Assembly: GCF_026627255.1 (NCBI RefSeq)
Contig: NZ_JAPNLM010000029.1
Coordinates: 1-64,000, forward strand
DNA: 64,000 bases
Direction: 5' to 3'
Origin: Streptomyces antarcticus
Lineage (GTDB): Bacteria; Actinomycetota; Actinomycetes; Streptomycetales; Streptomycetaceae
The notes under the pieces are model-generated. The model was not told where the DNA came from. It did no database searches and saw only the letters and a program-made list of their open reading frames with translations. Below are positions 34,075 to 43,059 of the stretch, in pieces. Each line of letters begins with the position of its first letter. The first letter of the stretch is position 1. Made by a program: the position numbers and the translations under genes.

Positions 34075-35376
34075 GTGACCCTGCCCTACGATCCCCACCC
34101 GACGGACACCACCCCCGAACCCACCCCCGCGAAGGCGGCGGCCCCGGCCCGAGCCGGACTTGCCGCGCCCGTCACGAAGCGGGACGCCGGGTCCGGGCGG
34201 GTGCCGGGGCGCTCCCCGCAGGGTGCCGAACACAGTGCCGCTTCACCCTCCGACGCCCCGTCACGTTCTGCATCCGAGGAAACGCCCCGGCGCCCGCCCG
34301 AACCCGGCACCCCCCGCAAGGCCCGCCCCCGCGAGCCCCGCCGCCGCGAGCCCCGCCGCCGCAAGGCCCTGCTGCTCACCGCGGCCCTGGTGGCCGCCCT
34401 CGTCGTGCTCGCCCTGGTCTCCGCCGGCATCGGCGCCTACCGCATCCCCCTCGGCGACGTACTCGCCTCCGTCCAGCACCGCGCCGGGCTCGGCGGGGCG
34501 CCGCTCGACCGGGTCGGGGAGAGCGTGCTGTGGAACGTACGCCTCCCCCGCGTCGTCCTCGCGCTGCTCGTCGGCGCCAGCCTCGGCTGCGCGGGCGCGC
34601 TCATGCAGGGCGTGTTCGGCAACCCGCTGGCCGAGCCCGGAGTCATCGGGATCTCGGCCGGCGCGGCCGTCGGCGCGGTCGCCGCCATCAGCCTCGGGCT
34701 CAGCTTCTTCGGCAACTGGACGATCACGGTGTGCGCGTTCGTCGCGGGCCTGATCACCGTCAGCGCCGTCTACCTGCTCTCCCGCAACGGCGGCAGGACC
34801 GAGGTCGTCACCCTCATCCTCACCGGCATCGCCGTCAACGCCTTCGCCGGCGCCCTCATCGGCCTGTTCGTCTTCTTCGCCGACAGCGGCCAGGTCAACC
34901 AGATCACCTTCTGGCAGCTCGGCTCCCTCGCCCAGGCCACCTGGCCCAAGGTCCTCGCCGTCCTGCCCTGCGCCTTCGCCGGACTGATCGTCGCCCCGTT
35001 CTACGCCCGCCGCCTCGATCTGCTGGCCCTCGGCGAGCGGCCCGCCCGCCACCTCGGCATCGACGTGGAGCGGCTGCGCCTGGCCCTCGTCCTCGTCGTC
35101 GCCCTGCTGACCGCGGCCGCCGTCGCCGGCGTCATCACCTTCATCGGCCTGCTCGTCCCGCACCTGCTGCGCATGGCCAACGGCCCCGGCCACCGCTTCC
35201 TCGTCCCCGGCAGCGCCCTCGCCGGCGCGGTCGTCCTCGTCGCGGGCGACCTGGCCGCCCGGACCATCGCCCAGCCCGCCGAGCTGCCGCTCGGCGTGCT
35301 GACCGCCCTGATCGGCAGCCCGTTCTTCTTCTGGCTGCTGCGCCGCACCCGCCGCAAGCAAGGAGGCTGGGCGTGA
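34075..35376 (+). CDS. hmuU: FecCD-type heme ABC transporter permease
   Basis: The 433-residue permease begins at a GTG one base after the hmuT stop. Residues 1-98 are an unusual Pro/Arg-rich cytoplasmic extension (EPTPAKAAAPARAG, RKARPREPRRREPRRRK), and about ten membrane helices follow. FecCD landmarks are LPRVVLALLVGASLGCAGALMQ, NPLAEPGVIGISAGA and GVITFIGLLVPHLLRM. The dimer forms the heme channel in the membrane with HmuV. The long N-terminal tail is not needed for transport in typical family members, which are 330-350 residues. Confidence 0.9.
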   Translation: MTLPYDPHPTDTTPEPTPAKAAAPARAGLAAPVTKRDAGSGRVPGRSPQGAEHSAASPSDAPSRSASEETPRRPPEPGTPRKARPREPRRREPRRRKALLLTAALVAALVVLALVSAGIGAYRIPLGDVLASVQHRAGLGGAPLDRVGESVLWNVRLPRVVLALLVGASLGCAGALMQGVFGNPLAEPGVIGISAGAAVGAVAAISLGLSFFGNWTITVCAFVAGLITVSAVYLLSRNGGRTEVVTLILTGIAVNAFAGALIGLFVFFADSGQVNQITFWQLGSLAQATWPKVLAVLPCAFAGLIVAPFYARRLDLLALGERPARHLGIDVERLRLALVLVVALLTAAAVAGVITFIGLLVPHLLRMANGPGHRFLVPGSALAGAVVLVAGDLAARTIAQPAELPLGVLTALIGSPFFFWLLRRTRRKQGGWA

Positions 35377-36269
35377 CCAGCAGGCTGACCGGGCTGCTCA
35401 CCCGGAACAAGCGGACCGTCCCGGCCCGGCCCGCCCCCGGCGCGGCCCTCGCCGAGGTCACCGGCCTGCACGTACGGCTCGGGCAGCGCGAGGTGCTCGC
35501 CGGGATCGACCTGACCGCCCGCGCCGGGGAGGTGCTGGCACTGGTCGGCCCGAACGGCGCCGGCAAGTCCACGCTGCTGGCGGCGCTCGCCGCCGACCTG
35601 CCCGCCGCCTCCGGCGAGATCCGCGTCGACGGCCGGCCGGTGGGCGACTGGAGCGCCGCCGACCTCGCCCTGCGCCGCTCGGTGCTCCCCCAGTCGGCCG
35701 TGCTGTCCTTCCCGTTCCCGGTGGAGGACGTCGTACGGATGGGCCGCGCGCCCTGGGCGGGCACCCCGTTCGCCGAGTCCGACGAGGAGGCGGTGGCCGC
35801 GGCCATGGCCGCCACCGAGGTCACGGACTTCGCCGAACGCCCGTTCTCCGCCCTGTCCGGCGGTGAACGGGCCCGTGTCGCGCTGGCCCGCGTCCTGGCC
35901 CAGCGGGCCCCGCTGCTGCTGCTCGACGAGCCCACCGCCGCCCTCGACCTGCGCCACCAGGAGCTCGTGCTGCGGATCTGCCGGGAACGGGCCGCCGCCG
36001 GGGACGCCGTGGTCGTCGTCCTGCACGACCTGGGGCTGGCCGCGGCGTACGCGGACCGGGCCGCCGTCCTGCACGACGGGCGGATGGCGGCGGACGGACC
36101 GCCGTCCGAGGTCTTCGAGGACGCCCTGCTGAGCCGGGTCTACCGGCAGCCCGTGGAGGTCTTCGCGCACCCCCGCTCCGGGGCTCCGCTGGTGGTTCCC
36201 GTACGCGGGACGGCTCCCCTCGCGGAGTCCTCCCCGCCGCGCGCCAAACCGGGTTTGACGAGCGCTTGA
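35373..36269 (+). CDS. hmuV: Heme ABC transporter ATP-binding protein
   Basis: The 298-residue ATPase of the HmuTUV importer overlaps hmuU by GTGA, and an AAGGAGG site lies 8-10 bases upstream. Walker A is GPNGAGKST, the Q-loop is LPQSAVLSFPFPVEDVV, the signature is SALSGGERARVALAR, Walker B is LLLLDEPTAALD, and the H-loop is VVLHDLGLAAAYADR. The C-terminal YRQPVEVFAHPRSGAPLVVP is typical of HmuV rather than siderophore ATPases. It closes the operon. Confidence 0.92.
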   Translation: MTSRLTGLLTRNKRTVPARPAPGAALAEVTGLHVRLGQREVLAGIDLTARAGEVLALVGPNGAGKSTLLAALAADLPAASGEIRVDGRPVGDWSAADLALRRSVLPQSAVLSFPFPVEDVVRMGRAPWAGTPFAESDEEAVAAAMAATEVTDFAERPFSALSGGERARVALARVLAQRAPLLLLDEPTAALDLRHQELVLRICRERAAAGDAVVVVLHDLGLAAAYADRAAVLHDGRMAADGPPSEVFEDALLSRVYRQPVEVFAHPRSGAPLVVPVRGTAPLAESSPPRAKPGLTSA

Positions 36270-36375
36270 CCTGCCCGTGGGGCCGTCGTGGGGCGTCCGT
36301 GACACGCCTGTGTCCGGCACGGAGAGGTGAGAGCGGAATCACTGTACGGGCGGGTATGGGTGAGGTAAGCCTCGG

Positions 36376-36394
36376 TTAAGTTAGGTCCGCCTCA
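36376..36394. promoter_or_regulatory. Iron-box candidate upstream of efeO
   Basis: TTAAGTTAGGTCCGCCTCA matches the DmdR/IdeR consensus at 14 of 19 positions. A second partial match (TGAGGTAAGCCTCGG) abuts it at 36361. Both lie within 90 bases of the efeO start. It is weaker than the other two boxes in the window but placed where iron repression of efeOBU is expected. Confidence 0.55.
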
Positions 36395-36446
36395 CTGGCC
36401 TGCCCCACCCCTGGGACGGCCCTCGTCCGAAGCCCAGGAGTCCCGT

Positions 36447-37586
36447 ATGCGCCCCGCCCGCCTCACCGTCGTCGCCGCCGCCTCCCTGGTGGCCGCGCTC
36501 ACCGCCGTCACCGGCTGCGCCGAGAAGAGCGGCTCCGGCGGCGACGGCGCGATCAAGGTCGCGGCCTCGGACACCGCCTGCGACGTCTCGAAGACGGAGT
36601 TCCCGGCCGGCAAGGTCCAGATCGACGTCGAGAACAAGGGCGCCAAGGTCACCGAGCTCTACGTCCTGTTCCCGGACGACCGGATCGTGACCGAGCGCGA
36701 GAACATCGGCCCCGGCACCAAGGCCTCCATCACCGCCGAGATCAAGGCGGGCGACTACGAGATCGTCTGCAAGCCGGGCATGAAGGGCGACGGCCTGCGC
36801 ACGCAGGTCAAGGCCACCGGCCAGGGCGGCGTCGAGAAGCGCAGCCCAGAGGCGGACGCCGCGGTCGCCGCCTACCGCCAGTACGTGGTCGCGCAGTCGG
36901 AGGAGACCCTCCCCAAGGCGCAGGTCTTCGCGGACGCGGTCAAGGCCGGCGACGTCGAGGCCGCGAAGAAGGCGTACGCGCCCTCGCGCATCGGCTGGGA
37001 GCGCACCGAGCCGGTCGCCGAGTCCTTCGGCGACATCGACCCGAAGGTCGACGTCCGCGAGGACGGCTTGGAGCCCGGCCAGGAGTGGACCGGCTGGCAC
37101 CGCCTGGAGAAGGCCCTGTGGGCCGACAACACGATCGGCGACGCGGAGAAGAAGCTCGCCGACACCCTGATCGCGGACCTCACCGACTGGCAGAAGAAGG
37201 TCGGCCAGGCGGAGATCACCCCCACCTCGATGGCCAACGGCGCCAAGGAGCTCCTCGACGAGGTCGCCACCGGCAAGGTCACCGGCGAGGAGGAGCGTTA
37301 CTCCCACACCGACCTGGTCGACTTCAAGGCGAACGTCGAGGGCGCGGAGAAGGCGTACGCGCTCCTGAAGCCGATCGCCGCGAAGAACGACCCCGAGCTG
37401 TCCAAGCAGCTGGACACCCAGTTCGCGGCCCTGAACACGCTGCTGGACAAGTACCGCGCCGACAAGACCGGTTACGACTTCACCGCGTACGACAAGGTCG
37501 GCGAGCCCGAGCGCAAGGAGCTGTCGGACGGCGTCAACGCGCTCGCCGAGCCGCTCTCCAAGCTGGCCGCGGCGGTCGCGAAGTAA
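36447..37586 (+). CDS. efeO: Iron uptake lipoprotein EfeO (cupredoxin plus peptidase-M75 domains)
   Basis: The 379-residue lipoprotein has the signal peptide MRPARLTVVAAASLVAALTA and a lipobox ending at Cys (VTGC). A cupredoxin-like domain (about 30-125, with DTACDVSK and YEIVCKPGMKGDG) follows, then a four-helix M75/imelysin domain to the end containing the metal motif GWHRLEKALW (HxxE). EfeO is thought to bind Fe(II)/Fe(III) outside the membrane and deliver it to EfeU. AGGAG precedes the ATG. It is first in the efeO-efeB-efeU operon. Confidence 0.93.
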   Translation: MRPARLTVVAAASLVAALTAVTGCAEKSGSGGDGAIKVAASDTACDVSKTEFPAGKVQIDVENKGAKVTELYVLFPDDRIVTERENIGPGTKASITAEIKAGDYEIVCKPGMKGDGLRTQVKATGQGGVEKRSPEADAAVAAYRQYVVAQSEETLPKAQVFADAVKAGDVEAAKKAYAPSRIGWERTEPVAESFGDIDPKVDVREDGLEPGQEWTGWHRLEKALWADNTIGDAEKKLADTLIADLTDWQKKVGQAEITPTSMANGAKELLDEVATGKVTGEEERYSHTDLVDFKANVEGAEKAYALLKPIAAKNDPELSKQLDTQFAALNTLLDKYRADKTGYDFTAYDKVGEPERKELSDGVNALAEPLSKLAAAVAK

Positions 37587-37620
37587 GCGGTACGGGCAAC
37601 CGAGCAGGCGGGAGAGCACG

Positions 37621-38970
37621 ATGACCGAGCAGAAGCCGGAGCAGCGGCCGGAACCGGAGGACCGCGGCACGGGCCCGGACACCTCCGCGAGCCCGGACCC
37701 CTCCGCGGCGGGCCCGGACACCCCCGCGGCGGCGCCCTCCGCCGCCGCACCCTCCCGGCGTGCCGTACTCGGCTGGGGCGGCGCCGGGCTCGCGCTCGGC
37801 GCCGCCGCGGCCGGCGGCGCGGCGGTGGCCTTCGGCGGCTCCCCGGACACCGTGCCGGTGGCCGCGGCCGGGGGGTCCGTACCGTTCCACGGCGCGCACC
37901 AGGCGGGGATCGCGAGCGCCGTGCAGGACCGTCTGCACTTCGCTGCCTTCGACGTGAAGACGAAGGACCGAGCCGAGCTGGTGGAGCTCCTGAAGGAGTG
38001 GACCGAGGCGGCCCGGCTGATGACGGCCGGTCTTCCGGTCGGCGAGGGCGGCTTCGGCGGCCTGCCGCAGGCTCCGCCGGACGACACGGGTGAGGCGCTG
38101 GGCCTGAAGGCCTCCCGCCTCACCCTGACCGTCGGCTTCGGCCCGGGGCTCTTCGCCAGGGACCGGTTCGGGCTGGAGGGCAGCCGCCCCGCCGCCCTGG
38201 TCGACCTGGAGCAGTTCCCCGGCGACAACCTGGACCCGGCCCGCTCCGGCGGCGACCTGTGCGTCCAGGCCTGCGCCGACGACCCCCAGGTCGCCGTGCA
38301 CGCCATCCGCCAGCTCGCCCGCATCGGCTTCGGCCGGGTCGCGGTCCGCTGGTCGCAGCTCGGCTTCGGCAAGACCTCCTCGACCACTCCGGACGAGCAG
38401 ACGCCCCGCAACATGATGGGCTTCAAGGACGGCACGCGGAACATCGCGGGCACCGACGCCGCCGCCCTGGACAAGCACGTGTGGGCCGGGGCCGGCGACG
38501 GCAGCGCCTGGATGGCCGGCGGCTCGTACCTGGTGGCCCGGCGCATCCGGATGAACATCGAGACCTGGGACCGCACCTCGCTCCAGGAGCAGGAGGACAT
38601 CTTCGGCCGCGACAAGGGCGAGGGCGCCCCCGTCGGCAAGTCGAAGGAGCGCGACGAGCCGTTCCTGAAGGCGATGAAGCCGGAGGCGCACGTGCGCCTC
38701 TCGCACCCGGACAGCAACGCCGGGGCGACGCTCCTGCGCCGCGGCTACTCCTTCACCGACGGCACGGACGGGCTGGGCCGGCTCGACGCGGGCCTGTTCT
38801 TCCTGGCCTACCAGCGCGACGTCCGCACGGGCTTCGTCCCGATCCAGCGCAACCTGGCACGTCACGACGTGCTCAACGAATACATCCAGCACGTGGGTTC
38901 GGCCGTCTTCGCCGTCCCGCCGGGCGTCCGCGACAAGGGCGACTGGTGGGGCCGGACGCTGTTCGCGTAA
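37621..38970 (+). CDS. efeB: Dye-decolourising peroxidase EfeB, Tat-exported
   Basis: This 449-residue class P DyP-type heme peroxidase has a Pro/Ala/Glu-rich head (1-45) and a twin-arginine signal (SRRAVLGWGGAGLALGAA). The catalytic-site motif GFKDGTRN carries the distal Asp, and the heme-proximal His and conserved Arg lie in the C-terminal half (e.g. HVRLSHPDSNAG, RRGYSF). EfeB supports the EfeUO ferrous iron system, probably by oxidising Fe(II) or, as proposed for related enzymes, by releasing iron from heme. It is 34 bases after efeO. Confidence 0.93.
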   Translation: MTEQKPEQRPEPEDRGTGPDTSASPDPSAAGPDTPAAAPSAAAPSRRAVLGWGGAGLALGAAAAGGAAVAFGGSPDTVPVAAAGGSVPFHGAHQAGIASAVQDRLHFAAFDVKTKDRAELVELLKEWTEAARLMTAGLPVGEGGFGGLPQAPPDDTGEALGLKASRLTLTVGFGPGLFARDRFGLEGSRPAALVDLEQFPGDNLDPARSGGDLCVQACADDPQVAVHAIRQLARIGFGRVAVRWSQLGFGKTSSTTPDEQTPRNMMGFKDGTRNIAGTDAAALDKHVWAGAGDGSAWMAGGSYLVARRIRMNIETWDRTSLQEQEDIFGRDKGEGAPVGKSKERDEPFLKAMKPEAHVRLSHPDSNAGATLLRRGYSFTDGTDGLGRLDAGLFFLAYQRDVRTGFVPIQRNLARHDVLNEYIQHVGSAVFAVPPGVRDKGDWWGRTLFA

Positions 38971-38996
38971 GCACCCGCCGGAGAGGAAGAACCGCC

Positions 38997-39869
38997 GTGT
39001 TCGGCAACTATCTGATCGGCCTGCGCGAGGGGCTGGAAGCCAGCCTGGTCGTCTGCATCCTGGTGGCCTACCTGGTCAAGACCGACCGCAGGGACGCGCT
39101 GCGCCCCGTGTGGCTGGGCATCGCCATCGCCTGCGGGATCTCGCTGGCCTTCGGCGCGATGCTCGAATTCGGCACGCAGGAGCTGACCTTCGAGGCGCAG
39201 GAGCTCCTCGGGGGCACCCTGTCGATCATGTCCGTGGGCCTGGTGACGTGGATGGTCTTCTGGATGAAGCGCACCGCGCGGCACCTGAGGGCCGAGCTGC
39301 ACGGCAGGCTCGACGCGGCGCTGGCCATGGGTACCGGCGCGCTGGTCGCCACCGCGTTCCTCGCGGTCGGCCGCGAGGGCCTGGAGACCGCCCTGTTCGT
39401 GTGGGCGTCGGTCCGGGCGAGCGGCGAGGGCACCTCGGCGCCGCTGATCGGGGTGCTGCTGGGCATCGCCACCGCGATCGTGCTGGGCTGGCTGTTCTAC
39501 CGGGGCGCCCTGCGGATCAACCTGGCGAAGTTCTTCACGTGGACCGGCGCCATGCTGGTGGTCGTGGCGGCGGGCGTGCTCGCGTACGGGGTCCACGACC
39601 TCCAGGAGGCCCGTTTCCTGGGCGGGCTGGGGAACAAGGCCTTCGACGTCAGCGCCGCGGTCCCGCCGGACAGCTGGTACGGAACCCTGCTCAAGGGCGT
39701 CTTCAACTTCCAGCCCGACCCGACCGTGCTCCAGCTGACCGTGTGGGTGCTGTACCTGGTTCCCGTGCTGGCCCTGTTCCTGGCGGGACCGCGCACACCG
39801 CGCCGGCCGTCCACCCCGGCGGCGCCGTCCACCCCGTCCGCGGGCGCGGGCGCCGCCCAGGGCGGCTGA
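38997..39869 (+). CDS. efeU: Iron permease EfeU (FTR1/OFeT family)
   Basis: The 290-residue permease starts at GTG with GAGAGGAAG upstream. It has seven predicted helices and both FTR1 family REGLE motifs (LREGLEASLVV in helix 1 and VGREGLETALFV in helix 4), which coordinate iron. The C-terminus is a Pro/Ser/Ala-rich tail. It imports iron made available by EfeO/EfeB and is the last gene of the operon, before the convergent PhzF-like gene. Confidence 0.93.
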   Translation: MFGNYLIGLREGLEASLVVCILVAYLVKTDRRDALRPVWLGIAIACGISLAFGAMLEFGTQELTFEAQELLGGTLSIMSVGLVTWMVFWMKRTARHLRAELHGRLDAALAMGTGALVATAFLAVGREGLETALFVWASVRASGEGTSAPLIGVLLGIATAIVLGWLFYRGALRINLAKFFTWTGAMLVVVAAGVLAYGVHDLQEARFLGGLGNKAFDVSAAVPPDSWYGTLLKGVFNFQPDPTVLQLTVWVLYLVPVLALFLAGPRTPRRPSTPAAPSTPSAGAGAAQGG

Positions 39870-39890
39870 CCCCCGCCGGGGCCTGCCCCG

Positions 39891-40751
39891 TCAGGGGATC
39901 CGGACGCCCGCGCCGCCGACCCGCACCCGGGGGTCGCCGGCGCGCAGCTCCACGGTGAGCACTCCCGGGCGGCCCATGTCCTCGCCCTGGTGCAGCGTGA
40001 GCACCGCGTCCCGCGGGACCAGGCCCAGCTCCCGGGCGTACGCCCCGAACGCCGCGGCCGCGGCCCCCGTCGCCGGGTCCTCCACGACGCCGCCGGCGGG
40101 GAAGGGGTTGCGTACGTGGAACTCCGCCGGGCCCGACCGGTGCACGAGCTGGACCGTGACGAGGTCCAGGCGCCGCGTCAGCGCCTCCAGCCGGGCGAAG
40201 TCGTAACCGAGGTCGGCGAGCCGGGTCCGGGTGGCGGCGCCGAGCACCAGGTGCCGGGCTCCGGCGTAGGCGATCCGCGGCGGGAACGCCGGGTCCAGGT
40301 CCGCCGCCGGCCAGCCGAGCGCGGCCAGCGCCTCGGCGAGGTCGGCGTCGGCGATCTCCTCGGTGTGCGGCTCGACGCTGGTCAGCACGGCCCGCAGCCG
40401 GCCTCCCTCGGAGGTGACCGAGACCGGTACGGTCCCGGCCCGCGTGGCGAACAGCAGCTCCCCGGGGCCGATCCGCTCGGCCAGCGCCACCGCCGTGGCG
40501 ACGGTGGCGTGCCCGCAGAAGGGGACCTCGGCCTTCGGGCTGAAGTAGCGGACGGTGAACGCCCGCCCGGGCTCGCCGCCCAGCCCCTGCGGGGGCGCGG
40601 TCAGGAAGGCCGTCTCGCTGTAGCCCAGCCCGGCGGCGATCTCCAGCATCGCGGCGTCGTCCAGCCCGGCCGCGTCGGGCACGACCCCGGCGGGGTTGCC
40701 ACCCTCCGGGTCGTCGGAGAAAGCGGTGTAGCGCAGCACTTCGGTCGTCAT
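39891..40751 (-). CDS. PhzF-family protein
   Basis: The 286-residue PhzF-fold isomerase-like protein has FSDDPEGGNPAGVV, GYSETAFLTAPP with the catalytic-type Glu, SPKAEVPFCGHATVATAVAL, and GGVVEDPATGAAAAAFGAYA. Length and motifs are intact, unlike the shorter relative at 29217. Substrate unknown. It stands alone and converges on efeU with 21 bases between. Confidence 0.88.
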   Translation of the reverse strand: MTTEVLRYTAFSDDPEGGNPAGVVPDAAGLDDAAMLEIAAGLGYSETAFLTAPPQGLGGEPGRAFTVRYFSPKAEVPFCGHATVATAVALAERIGPGELLFATRAGTVPVSVTSEGGRLRAVLTSVEPHTEEIADADLAEALAALGWPAADLDPAFPPRIAYAGARHLVLGAATRTRLADLGYDFARLEALTRRLDLVTVQLVHRSGPAEFHVRNPFPAGGVVEDPATGAAAAAFGAYARELGLVPRDAVLTLHQGEDMGRPGVLTVELRAGDPRVRVGGAGVRIP

Positions 40752-40818
40752 GACCGGCTCAACCTCCGCCGTCCGCAGGCCATTCCCGGGCCCGGACGGC
40801 CCGCCCGGCTCCGGTGCC

Positions 40819-41580
40819 TCAGCCGCGCCCGACGTACGGCATGTTCGTCGCCATCACCGTCGCGAACTGCACGTTCGCCTCCAGCGGGAGCTCCGCCATG
40901 TGCAGCACCGTGCGGGCCACGTCGGCCGCGTCCATCACCGGTTCGACGGCGAGCCGCCCGTCGGCCTGGAGGATGCCCGTCTGCATCCGCTCGGTCATCT
41001 CGGTCGCCGCGTTGCCGATGTCGATCTGGCCGCAGGCGATGCGGTAGGGGCGCCCGTCCAGCGACAGCGACTTCGTCAGGCCGGTCACCGCGTGCTTGGT
41101 GGCCGTGTAGGCGATGGAGTGCGGGCGCGGCACGTGCGCCGAGATGGAGCCGTTGTTGATGATCCGGCCGCCCTGCGGGTCCTGGGCCTTCATCAGGCGG
41201 AAGGCGGCCTGGGCGCACAGGAACGCGCCGGTGAGGTTGACGTCGACGACGGAGCGCCAGGCCTCGTGGGTGATGTCCTCCAGGGCGACGCCGCCCGGGC
41301 CGAAGGTGCCCGCGTTGTTGAAGAGGAGGTCGAGGCGCCCGTACCGCTCCCGCACCGCCCCGAACAGCGCGGTCACGTCGTCCGGATCGCTCACGTCCGC
41401 CCGTACGGGAAACACGTCCGCCCCCGCCCCCGCCGCCGCGGCCGTGTCCTCCAGCGGCCCGGTCCGGCGGCCGGCCGCGGCCACGGCCCAGCCGGCCGCC
41501 GCCAGGGCGAGGGCCACGGAGCGGCCGATCCCGGAGCCGGCCCCGGTCACCACGGCGGTCTTCTTCCCACTTTCGTTCAT
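40819..41580 (-). CDS. Short-chain dehydrogenase/reductase
   Basis: The 253-residue classical SDR has the cofactor motif TGAGSGIG and the active-site NNAG. The catalytic Ser is in NNGSISAH, with Tyr and Lys in YTATKHA. The Arg-Arg after the second strand (AGRRTGP) suggests NADP preference. The C-terminal segment has several Met (EMTERMQTG, ATNMPYVGRG), as in the relatives annotated as general oxidoreductases. Substrate unknown. It is divergent from the efflux gene by about 107 bases. Confidence 0.88.
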   Translation of the reverse strand: MNESGKKTAVVTGAGSGIGRSVALALAAAGWAVAAAGRRTGPLEDTAAAAGAGADVFPVRADVSDPDDVTALFGAVRERYGRLDLLFNNAGTFGPGGVALEDITHEAWRSVVDVNLTGAFLCAQAAFRLMKAQDPQGGRIINNGSISAHVPRPHSIAYTATKHAVTGLTKSLSLDGRPYRIACGQIDIGNAATEMTERMQTGILQADGRLAVEPVMDAADVARTVLHMAELPLEANVQFATVMATNMPYVGRG

Positions 41581-41687
41581 GGGGCCGCAGGCTACGTCAC
41601 ACCGGGCGCCGGCCTCCGGACGTTCCGACAGCTGAGAGCATGGGTCGGTCAGGGGTCAGAAAACACACGAGATGACTGGAGTTCCGC

Positions 41688-42989
41688 ATGTCGGAGAGAG
41701 GCCCCGCGACGGCCCCGTCGCACGAGTCGTCGCCCGAATCCACCTCCGCCCCCGCGGCCACCGCACCCCTGACGGCCGCCCGCCGCACCGGTCTGCTGGT
41801 CACCTTCATCCTCGGCGGGCTCACGGCCCTCCCGCCGCTGTCGATGGACATGTACCTCCCGGCCCTGCCGCAGGTCACCACCGCCCTGAACAGCCCGGCC
41901 GCGACCGTACAGCTCACGCTCACCGCCTGCCTCGCCGGCATGGCGCTGGGCCAGCTCGTCATCGGCCCCATGAGCGACAAGTGGGGCCGCCGCAGGCCCC
42001 TGCTCGCGGGCATGGTCGTCTACGTCCTCGCCACCGCGATCTGCGCGCTGGCCCCGACCACCGAGCTGCTGATCGCCTTCCGGCTGCTCCAGGGCCTGGC
42101 CGGCGCGGCGGCGATCGTCATCGCCCGCGCCGTCGTGCGCGACCTGTACGACGGCGTCGAGATGGCCCGGTTCTTCTCCACCCTGATGCTCATCTCCGGG
42201 GCCGCCCCGATCGTCGCCCCGCTCATCGGCGGCCAGGTGCTCCGCTTCGCCGACTGGCGCGGGGTCTTCGTCGTCCTCACCGCCGTCGGACTGGTGCTCA
42301 CCCTGGTGGTGTGGCGCCGGCTCGACGAGACGCTTCCGCCCGAGCGGCGGCACACCGGCGGCGTCGGCTCGGCCCTGCGCACCATGCGGGGGCTGCTCGG
42401 CGACCGGGTCTTCGCCGGCTACACCCTGGCCGGCGGCTTCGCGTTCGCGGTGCTCTTCTCGTACATCTCCGCCTCCCCCTTCGTGGTGCAGGAGATCTAC
42501 GGCGCCTCGCCGCAGACGTTCAGCCTGCTCTTCGGCCTCAACTCCGTCGGCCTGATCATCGTCGGCCAGGTCAACGGCAAGCTGCTCGTCGGCCGGGTCA
42601 GCCTGGACAACGCCCTGGCCGTCGGCCTCGGGGTGATCACCGCCGCCTCGGTGGTGCTGCTGCTGATGTCGACCGGGGTGTTCGGGGAGGTCGGGCTCGT
42701 CCCGGTGTCCGCCGGGCTGTTCGTGCTGATGTCGGCGATGGGCCTGGTGCTGCCGAACACCAACGCGCAGGCCCTGATGCGGACCCCGCACGCCGCCGGC
42801 TCGGCCTCGGCGCTGCTGGGCACCTCCTCGTTCCTCGTCGGCGCGATCGCCTCCCCGCTGGTCGGGATCGCTGGCGAGGACACGGCGGTGCCCATGGCGG
42901 TGGTACAGCTGGTCTGCTCGCTGCTGGCGGTGGGCTGCTTCCTCGGGATGTGCCGCCCCTGGCAGAGCCGCGAGCCGCAGGCCGCGTAG
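41688..42989 (+). CDS. Bcr/CflA-type multidrug efflux MFS transporter
   Basis: The 433-residue protein has 12 predicted helices of the DHA1 drug:proton antiporter group. Motif A is MSDKWGRRRPLL after helix 2. The Bcr/CflA-specific pattern SMDMYLPALPQVT ends helix 1, and FSLLFGLNSVGLIIVGQVNGKL lies in the second half. It would export a small drug such as a sulfonamide or chloramphenicol-like compound by analogy; the substrate is not evident. The first 33 residues are an extra Ser/Thr/Pro-rich tail. Confidence 0.9.
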   Translation: MSERGPATAPSHESSPESTSAPAATAPLTAARRTGLLVTFILGGLTALPPLSMDMYLPALPQVTTALNSPAATVQLTLTACLAGMALGQLVIGPMSDKWGRRRPLLAGMVVYVLATAICALAPTTELLIAFRLLQGLAGAAAIVIARAVVRDLYDGVEMARFFSTLMLISGAAPIVAPLIGGQVLRFADWRGVFVVLTAVGLVLTLVVWRRLDETLPPERRHTGGVGSALRTMRGLLGDRVFAGYTLAGGFAFAVLFSYISASPFVVQEIYGASPQTFSLLFGLNSVGLIIVGQVNGKLLVGRVSLDNALAVGLGVITAASVVLLLMSTGVFGEVGLVPVSAGLFVLMSAMGLVLPNTNAQALMRTPHAAGSASALLGTSSFLVGAIASPLVGIAGEDTAVPMAVVQLVCSLLAVGCFLGMCRPWQSREPQAA

Positions 42990-43044
42990 CCCGTACGGAC
43001 CGGGCCGCCGCCCGTTCGCGGCCCGGGGCCCCGTGGGGGCGCCG

Positions 43045-43059
43045 TAAACTTCGCGGGTG
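43045..43059 (+). promoter_or_regulatory. Leaderless promoter of the Rsm22-family gene
   Basis: TAAACT (43045-43050) is followed six bases later by the GTG at 43057, giving a predicted start of transcription at or next to the start codon. Confidence 0.5.
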
